Below, one piece after another: positions 50,347 to 60,900 of a stretch of 64,000 bases of DNA. Below the pieces are notes generated by a model that was not told the origin of the DNA, did no database searches, and saw nothing but the letters and a program-made list of their open reading frames with translations. How positions within the stretch are numbered: the first letter of the stretch is position 1; each line of letters begins with the position of its first letter. The position numbers and the translations under genes are program-made. The stretch covers positions 5,949,545-6,013,544 of the forward strand of contig NC_079892.1 in NCBI RefSeq assembly GCF_024868665.1. The letters run 5' to 3'. The DNA comes from Triplophysa rosa (Eukaryota; Chordata; Actinopteri; Cypriniformes; Nemacheilidae).

Positions 50347-51964
50347 CACCTGCAGATTGTTATACTTACAATAATTCAATGAAATATCACATGTGAATGC
50401 ATTATAACTGTAGATTTTACATGAAATGTAACAAAAATGATATAAATAGAAAAATCACTTCAGTTCCATTTTAGTTGCTTTCTTTGCAAATACACACCAG
50501 GACAATACATTTACAAATAGGATTTAATTTCATGGGTTCCACAGAACAGTTATGATCATTCGAGAAACAAATGTACAGTGATAAAAGAAATAGGCACAAC
50601 TTGTGATTTGCAGGATCAGTTTTTTTTGCAGACACAAATGGTCCTAACAACTGAAGACCACCTTTCAAAATGGCTGTCCCTACTGAAACGTCTTTGCAAA
50701 CAGTTAAACACCTTCTCACAGAATACAGATTCGGTCCGTCTATTCATTTAATAAGATTCTGCTCGTGTGAATATTGCATATTAGTTACTTCAAAGCGCAT
50801 GCTGTGCGGTTGTGCCATTTTGAAAGGATTGGTGAAGACGGGTCCATTTTAGGCCTTGACTTTGAAACGCTCCTTCTTGGAATATCAGGGTCACAAAAGA
50901 AAATAAGCACAAACTTTTCATAACCAGGCAGCCATATTCCTCAGCACCATTATATAGACCGCATTCTGTCATTATGACAGTAGCTCTGCAGTATAGTTGC
51001 GTATCATTCTCTCCTTATATATGTTTCAGGTGCCAAAATAATTAAAGATTTCTTTCTATTTAGCGATAATTATAAATAAGACATCTGATATAATATTTAA
51101 AAAGAAAATAAACTTATTTGGTTTTTACAGCTACATACTTCAGGGGTACTGAGATCCAACAAGAATGCAATAGGCCCAGACTGCGCTCTGTTTAACAGAG
51201 CAACGTATCCAAAAATTTGTACACACAAACAATGAATACATAAACGAAAAGCATTCACAGAAGAAAGCATGGATGCCATATTGTATTCGTGATGCCTAAA
51301 TAGACGTGTGCATCTGACCAAAGACAAACAGTGTAAATGACCTTATTACAATATTTACGTTATTTGGGGGCTTTTTACACCTACAACTGTTGGCTATATT
51401 GTTCCTTGTTCTCTATTATTGATATTCTACCCTGGATTAGTCATTCGCACTGTATACCTTTGGCACCTGAGTTCTCTGGAACAGGGCTTTATAACCCAGG
51501 TTAAATCTGAGTTAACCCAGGGTCAAAATGTTAACCCAGGGCACGATTACAGTTCATGCCAGACAGACACCAAAGTGATAAACCACCTGTCCCAGAGAAT
51601 ATGTCAAGTACAGCTTTGGTTTTAAGATAAACCCTCTCCTTTCACTGTGATGTCTTTGTGCTTTGAACAAATTCAAAACCAAGCTTTGCACACATTAACC
51701 GATAAAAGATTTGTACAAGTCACACTGAACATTATTTAACGTCGTAAGGCTTTACACCAGTCAGTAATACTCGAGGTCAATGTAGTTGCACTGTAGCCAA
51801 TATCTGTTTCGTAAACACCCGGGGGGTTTCTTTGATTTGAACATTTGTCTTAAATAGACATCAACATTATATCATCAACATGACACGTTACAAAGAGGCA
51901 TAAAACCACCATCATGCGACACCTCATATAGTATGTGATAATGCAAAAAGACATAGCTGGAACT
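50347..51964. other. Convergent 3' region of cstpp1 and mapk8ip1
   Basis: It contains the mapk8ip1 3' UTR on the minus strand, possibly ending near an ATTAAA at 50523-50528. I found no convincing AATAAA for cstpp1. A short tandem of GTTAACCCAGG-like units occurs at 51495-51545. No further gene is seen. Confidence 0.4.
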
Positions 51965-54900
51965 TCATTCGAGGAAGATATCTTCTGTAGGACAGGAATA
52001 TTCCACATTTTGTTTGTAGAAGTGCTGAAAAGCTTTTCTGTTTGAAATAATACAAGTATTAGACATTACTCTGTGACAAAAAATATGGCTTTTTATATTC
52101 ACTAAATGTATGCAAAGAGATTTTGTAGATGAAGAAATTGATCTAGAATCATTACACATATCTCACTAAACTAAAAGCATAATTCAATATCACTTTAAGG
52201 CAATTTAGCCTGTTCGACCAATCAGCAAAACGATTCTGCTTTTTTGAGCAATCAGCAATGATATTCTGCTTTTCCAACCAATCAGCAATAACATTTAGCT
52301 ATTTCTGACCAATCAGCACAAAGATGTTTAAGTACATACAGTACTGGACAACTTACCCCATAGACTCGGCCAACTTTGTGGTGGTGTCGTCTGAAAAGAA
52401 AACATGACAGGCGAATCTCTGGCACCCTGGATGTTTTGTTATTAAGCCAAAATACCTGAAATACACACATGAGGCAGATTTATATTGATATAAGTCAGCC
52501 AATAACATCCATTTTGTCCTGTGTATCTTAACATACTCTTTCCGCCCTGTAGGGGGCACTGCAGTATGGCAAAATCTGGTCACACTACAAAATGATTTGG
52601 AAACAACAGCATGTTTGCTTATGTTTCTGTTCATACTCACTTGTTGTTCTTTGGATGACATCCGCAAAATGAGATATTCTTCAACTGAAAATAGTGAAAG
52701 CACTTTTCACCCTGTGAATAAAAACAGAAGCGTGGTTTAATCAGCAGCGGGGAATGAACCGTGTAAACCGCTATAAGCGTGTTGTCAATGCAGTGTGAGG
52801 TTGCACAGTTTGTGAGATTAACTCAGAGGCTTGAATCATCGAGATTGGGCTCAAATTCACTCACAGGGGTTTAGGGGACCAGAACCCCCTGTATTATGTC
52901 GAGAGATTACCATTCAGACCTAAAACGCTTCATTGCATAACAGCAGAACCAACAATTTTGTTTCACTGAATGCAGAAGAGTAGAAGAGCCTTTTGGTGGC
53001 ACCCACTGAGCTATATAATTATTCTGAATGATACAAACCCTTCCAGATGTCTGACAGTCATCCTGAACAATAATTTTCACTCCTCTTGCATTAATTTCCA
53101 GAATGCACGGAGAGGGAGGGCTAAACTGCACTCTTCTTCTGTTTGACGCGATCTGTTGACATGATCACATTACATATGATCACATGTTAGCGTGATTATT
53201 ATGCAAATATATGTTAATTAAAGTCAGTGTTAGAAAGGGTCAGCATACCTTGTGCATAGCAGCACAAAGCACGTCGTTCCCTTTGTGGTACGGCACTTGA
53301 ACGGAACCCAGGAATTTCACCCAGAATTTATCCATCCATTCACCTTTATCCTCTGAATAAAAAACAGGAGCCATTGGGGCCATATGGCACAAAAACTCAA
53401 ATGTGCCAATAGGTACAGTAAAGGCAGGGTTTACCTTTTGCGTGTTCGTCTTTCGTAACCTTGACAGCGTAGAATGCAGGGAAGATGCCTCTGGATCCAG
53501 TGCGCATGTTGTAGGCCTCGCACCACAGATCCTCAGCCTGAACCTCCACTAGTAAGGGGTCGTCTGTCTCCAATTCTAACTCGTCGTCATGACGAGGAAG
53601 AAACCTGTGAACAAACCATATTCAGTATGTATTCAGTGCTAAACAACTTATGCTAAGATAAAATTATTGTTGTTATCCATGATTTTTCTGTTTTACTGTT
53701 TTACATAAAAGGTAGCAACAATTTTTAAAGGTAGAAATGTTTTTTATTACAGCGATTTACTTGCAGTCTTCTATAGACAAATAAGTTTTAATGGTTAAAT
53801 GTTATGCTTGATTGATTTCTGACCGAATATTTTGACATGTGTAAAAAATGTAAAAAGTGAATAAAGAGTATTTGTTGTTGTTTTAGTTTGTTATAGTTTT
53901 TGACAGTTTTCTCTTTATTATGACAGGTAGTTGGTAAATTTGTTAAGCACTGTATACTGTATATACACACACATATATAAAGTAGTGGCCAAAAGTGATG
54001 TATGGAGAGCATATTCGCTTTTAGTGCCTCTCGGGGTAGCTTAAAGCATCAAAATATGAGTACAACTTGGACAAAACACTTAACTTTTAAAGGTCTAGTG
54101 TATGAATTTTAGTGGCATCTAGTGGTGAGGTTGCGAACTGCAACCAACGGCTAACTCCACCCATTCCTTTCGAAGCATTACGGTGGCTGACACAGGACTA
54201 TGATGTTGGCACATTTTCGCTTCATTGCCGAAGGAGATGACGTATTTACAAAACGCTCTTTGTAGAGCAGTTTGTCCATTTAGGGCTACTGTAGAAACAA
54301 CATGGTGAATTCTATGCAAGGGAACCCGCAGCGTATGTAGATAGAAATAGCTCATTCTACGGTAATAAAAACATAACACTTCATTATGTAAGGTCTTTAT
54401 ACACCTCTGAAGACATACAGTATGTATATTATATTGCATTTCTATCAATAGATCCCCTAAAAAATTACACACTGGACCTTTAAAAGTTTAGTGTTTTGTC
54501 CATGTTGTACCATTCATCTCATGTTTTGATGATTTATTCGAACCTGAGGGGGCATCACTTTTGGCCACTACTGCAGTATATCTTACCTGAAAACTGCCCT
54601 GTGACTCTGTTCTCTTTCCTCTCCATTAATAACACACGAGAAATGTCCAAACTCAGCACCTAAGAGTAAAAACTCAAGTCACAACTAGAAGAACATCAAA
54701 AGAAATTGACATTTTTCTGTGAACTCAGTGGATTTGTTCATTTCGATCCCAACTGTGTAAAAGCAAATCAAACATGTTCACTCACCCGAGAACCGCCTCC
54801 GTCTGTTCACAAACACATTCATGAACTTGCGAGAACGTGGCATGTCGGAGGTGGTGTCCGTGGTCGTGTCTGCTGACAGACAGGAGGTGTCTCTCCTCAT

Positions 54901-57900
54901 GCCCCTCGCTCCAGACCCTTCGTCATCTGCTTCCTCGTCATCCTCATCGATGGCAGACTCGTAGACGGTATTATCGCTATCGCTATCGTAACCTTTGTAG
55001 CAGTCTTTGATGCTCACTAGCTCAAGCTTAGCGTGCTCGTCCACCACCAGGGTGTACTTAACAGAGTCGTATGTCAGGCCGGAGGCGTCCGTGCTCACCG
55101 CGGCGGTCTTTAAAGTCCTTGTGTCCTCCTTTGCCGCTTTAGACTTGTGGCTTTCAGTCCACTTACTAGTGTCCCCTGGGTCACTGAGACTGACAGTCCT
55201 GCAAGGGGGTGTGGGGGGGTATACCTCATCCTCCTCGCTAATGGAAGGGTTAGCACGACCCGCTAATGGATAATAGTGAAGGGGCGGCAACTCCGTGTCC
55301 GAGCTGATGGACATACGATTGCTGTCGCTGCTCTGGGAGAGAAACGGACGGTCCTGTTCGCCGTTCACCGGCGTGAGGTGGATCTCCTCCGTGGCATTTC
55401 CTTCCAATATTCGATAGTCCTTGTTTTTGTCAACAGATGGGTCACACGTACCCCCGTTCTCCACAGGATACTGCACTTGTTCCCGATAGCCGTTTAAAGT
55501 ATGATAATGGGCTTTTTCCTTGCAAACGGTGTCAGTGTCAACGACGCCCTCTATCAGGGTCACCTGTCCGGATTTTCCCCTCATGACCGTCTGCGTGGAG
55601 GGTGCCTCTGTGGTGGTGTTGTTCAAGGACTCGGATAATTTGTCCTGTTGCTTGTCGTGGACGGCCGTGCCTCTGTTGGTGGTGGAGGTGGGGCCTCGTG
55701 GTTTGGCATCAGGCCTGGCTTGAACTTTGTCCCCATCGGTGAGGCCAACCTTCTCAGGTTTGGCTGCCACATCCCCTGTTACACACAGAGAGAGATTATA
55801 CATTAGGCAATAAACCAAATGAAGAAAACAACCGAAGAGGATTATTGAAGAAATGTCAACTAATACTCCCTAAAATGCTTATGCTACATTTTACTCATAG
55901 GAAGCAATGCAAAGTGATTTTTTAAACCAGTACAGTCAGCAAAATGATTTTTTTATTTAGTTTATTTAGCATTTTGGTAGCACTTTATTTTACAGTCCTG
56001 ATTCCCATGTACATACTTGGTACTTATTACAGTAAATATAATAACTGGGTAATAACTAGGCACTAACCCTGAACCTACCCCTAAACCTAAACTTATACCA
56101 TGTAGTTACCTTATACTACTCAGTACTTTCACGTACACGTACTGTAAAATAAAGCGCAACCAGAATTTTCCTAATAAGTCGACTGCGATGTTAATAGAGA
56201 TCATAATTCTTGGTAACATTCGTACTCAGTGGTACCCATTGACTTGCATTGGTTTTGTGTCCATACAATAGAAGCAAATGGGTACCGCCGTTGTTCGGTT
56301 ACCAACATGAAAGTTTTAAATGACATGAGGGTGAGTAAATGATGCCAGAATTTTCATTTTTGGGTGAACTATCCCTTTAACATAAATTACGAAATACTAA
56401 ATACGACTACATTGCTCATTGTTAGCTAATGCATTTACTAATGTTAATAAATACCTTATTAAGTCAAGTCAAGTGTGCAATAATTTGTGTGCAACACAAT
56501 ATAGAATTGCAAAAATTATTATTTTTAAACAAGCTTCCCAAACACTCCTTCTCAGACACAAGTGACATCTGATAAACTCTCATGGTTAAGCAGATTAAAA
56601 CTAAAATCCCATTATGATTACTCAAGCACGTAAACACATTTTTATTTCGTAACTCCGAATACTACAAAAGCAACTGCAGCCTGTTTGGGGATCTACATTT
56701 TCTTCGAGCACACAATACATATTCCATGATCATCAATAATAAACCTTTATGATCAGTGAAATGTCAAGCGACTATACAGCAATTACAGAGATGATTAACA
56801 GCCGTTTGTTTGTTTGTTTGTTTAAGTGCATTTGTCAGTACACTTGTATGTTCATTTCTCTAATGTATAAAAGCGAGTTTGAAATATGACTTGTTTTATA
56901 CAGTCTCAGCAACTCAGACAGGATCATTTGTGTGAAACGCGTGGTAATGAATGACTCACCCTTAATGTGTGGAGAGGAAGAATGAGTTTTCTTCTCTTTC
57001 CTCCGGTCTTTATCACCAAATGAATTGTTATTTATCGTGTCCTGTGAATTATATAGAGAACAATAATGAAGGACATGATAGGAATAACATTGTATTCTTT
57101 AAATAACCCTCAGAACATATAAACAGCATGGGGCGTTGGTAACCAAACAGCATTGGCCCCCATTGACTCCATTGTATGGACACAAAACCACTGATACATT
57201 TTTCAAAATATCTTCTTTTGTGTTCCACAGAAGAAAGAGTCACATGTTTGGAATCACATGAGGGTGAATTAATGATGACATCGTTTTTGGCTGATCGCCA
57301 TCTGACACCATCACAGAACACCACCATTTATTCTTATTTCGTAGCAAAGGAGTTTAAAATCCCATTTTCTCACATTAAAATAAACAGACAGATTGGTCTA
57401 CTTCCCTCCATCTTAGATCGACGATTTTAACATTCCTGGCAGCTGCCACAAAATACGATACAAACATCAGGAATTTACAGGAAAAGCAATATGACACCAT
57501 TTATTGCTATCCTATCGCATACTCACGATTGACCGTGCTGCTATGATGCACCTACAAGATAAGGCACTCCTATGTTGCCATAGCAACGCACTCTTCGATG
57601 ATGCAGGAATTGGCATGCGTGAGCTAGTGTCACCGTATGCGTAAGTGTGGGGGTAGATGGGAAAGCACAGTGCCGTTCGTGATGGAAGAGGCAGACACAG
57701 ATGGTGATGATGCTTTCTACAGTGAATCTAAAAATGGTAAAAGGAAACAGATGGAAAAAACAAAGTAATAAACTAGTTCTACGATAAAGAGCTGCCTGTC
57801 AGACTGGCGATTATAAAATCTTCAGAGGAAATAATAGAGATAATACTGACGTTTTAAAAGAAGTCTCCATAAAATTTTGTCTGAAATAATACAGAGAAGT

Positions 57901-60900
57901 GTAAATTAAACTCAACATGAAATCATTTTTAGTTATGGGAATTTCTATTTGTTTTTTAGGAAGTTTTAGAAGTTACTCAATGAAAATGTTCAAATGTAAT
58001 ACACTGAAGTACACTACACTTTGCAGTATACAGCCGGAGACAAAATGAAGAACGTTTTCATTTAAGCAGCATTTCTAGATGTATTGTGGTCATTCCAGTC
58101 CAGTGTCTGTTGAATTTCAACAAAATCAAAGTGACAAAGTCATCCAACAGCAATGTGAAAGACTGACAACATGACAAGACACATGAAAACTTTTCCTAAA
58201 TACATGCATAAATATTACTGTTGTTTTGCTTAAAAGTGAATATGAACTAGTTTTCTTTGCAGTATTTGAGGTCTAAAAAAATACAGAGTATCTTTTCTGT
58301 TATTTTGATCTGTTAATAAATGCAAATAGAAACAATATTTTTATTTGAAATTTGGGAGAAATATTGTTAGTAGTTCATAGAATGAAACAAAAACGATTTT
58401 TACCTAAACACATAATAGTACATTTTAAATTCAGAAAAACAGATTTTTAAATGGTCTCTTAATTTTTTTTCACAGCTGTACATGTAAATAAGTTTTCCAT
58501 TCAGATGACTTACAAATCCCTTACTTTTCAACTTTTCCCCTCCGATCACCTGGCTTTATTCTATTAATTTCCCTTTTGGATTCTCAGTGGATAAAATCAG
58601 TTCTTGACCTCCATTAACTCCATTTAGTTAATATCCTCAAAAATATTTCATATTACAGAATTAAAATAGGAATTAAGATGCTGTTGACTGGCCCCTGCCT
58701 CGGCGCAATATAGATATCTCTTGAGAATACTTTATTGTTTACTGCATTGCTCTAGCCCTGTTCACTTTCTGTGGAAAAGCTCTTTGTTAATTCCTCAAAT
58801 GCTCTTTGATCCCACGGGCCGCGCCAATACCGCAGACGTGGAGCAATCTGACAAGCCAAGATTACAAGATTAAAGAGAGAGAAGCACATTTACAGTCATC
58901 TTATGTAGTCGTGAAACAGTTTGTTGACCTGGATACGATTTTGTATGCTTTGAAAGGTGGGCTTGAGGTCTGTCCTCAAGCCCAGTCTATCATTGAATGG
59001 CATATGTAAAATATCCCACTATAATGAATATGTGTGACAACATTTTGACCTTAATACCCTTCAGGAGATATTTGTGAAATTTGCTATATAGTAATACATC
59101 TGCTATACACATGTAATGCTATATAGTATACATAAGAAATATTGTTGAAAAAGTTGAACTACATTGTGTTTTTTTAAAGGGCAGATATTAAAAAGACTCA
59201 GTTTAAAGGGAGTGCTCCAAAAACTAAAATGATAGCCCATGGTCACCATCTGCTTTCAATGTACAACATTAAAACAGACAATCTGAAAATATATCTTGTG
59301 TATTCTTGGGAGAATAAAAAACATACAATTTGGAATGATGTGATGGGGAATGGGTGGTTGACAAATAAACCGTAAAGTTATCCAATGGTGTGACAGCTAA
59401 AATTTAGAAAAAACTAACAATGAAGATAAATCTCTGTTATACTATTTTATATTATAAATATTAATAATATAAAATAATACATTATTAAGAGTTTGTTTTT
59501 CTACATTTTTGCTATGTCACACCATACGACACATGTATATTTGTCATCTACCAAGTACAACAGAAGCATCATTTTTGGACGAACTGTCTCTTAAAATGGT
59601 GTTAGGGTAAAAAAATAAACATTATTTACTATAGTGCCTATATGAAACTTGATTTTGGTGCCGTATCAATGAATGAAAAACAGTTAATTAGATTGTTGTT
59701 CTAAAACACATAAAATCCATTTTTTAAGAATGTATATCATCAGAGAAATTCTGTCATAAGACAGTAAGCAACATAACAAAAAACAGTATTTCAGGTCATT
59801 TTGAGTTCAGTCGTAGCTGTAAGTCTTTTTAGGACACACCACAGTGAGCCAATTACTTAAATCATTCAGTTCCCTGTCTAGTAGAACAGCAGCCTCCTTA
59901 CCCATGATGCCCCACCGAACAGAGAGCCAGAGAAGAGCTGGACGCTGATGATTATGTGCAATACTATCAGAAACATTCAATGTTATATTTATAAGGCATT
60001 TGATGTCACTGGACATCTAATATTAAGGATGTCCACATTTAAACAAAAAATATTGATATACAAATAAATTGTACATTGTACATAATGGGGTCCGAAAGTC
60101 TGAGACCACATTGAAATATAGGATATTTAAACTCTAAACTCATTTAAAGATGGTATTTCTAGGTTACAGATCAAAATGTTCAAATAATTTGTACTGCTTC
60201 ATACAAAAGGCCATATTATATATAGATTATACAGCCGCGGAAAAAATTAAGAGACCATTTCAAAGACCATTTTCAGTTTTCCTGAATTTACTATTTATAG
60301 GTATGTGTTTAGGTAAGATGATTATTTTTGTTTCATTGTGTGAACTACTAACAATATTTCTCCTAAATGTTAAGTAAAAATATTGTTTTTATTTGCATTT
60401 ATTTGCAGAAAAAGAAAACAGGATAAAGAGGTCAAAATAACAAAAAGAGGCTTTGTATTATTTTTAGTCGTCAAATACTGTAAAAATGCTGTTCATATTC
60501 ACTTTTAAGCAATACAACTGTAATATTTGTTCATGTTTTTAGGATTTTTTTATGTGATATCCTTGATGTTACCTTGCACACTGTCATCACTGTCACATTC
60601 TTGCACAGCAGAGCAGTGCAGTGTTGGCTTGCTCACCGGGAGACTGCATTTATTTATTTATTCATTTATTTATTAGATATTATTTATTATAATGATCTTG
60701 CTTGGTCTATAAACACCATGCACTGTGCTGTGTTTTACCTTTCTGTGTTTTTCTTATTTGCTCCTGTAAAGCTGCTTTGGAACAATGCACATTGTGAAAA
60801 GCGCTATATAAATAAAATTGAATTGAATTGAATGTTTATCACAGTTTTCATGCTGTCAGTCTTTCACATTGCTGTTGGATGATGTCACTCCTGAGGTTTG

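Noticed and set aside
54119..54472. 117-codon minus-strand frame in mapk8ip1 intron
   Set aside because: It lies wholly inside the TTAA-flanked element 54087-54483, which is non-coding elsewhere by structure.
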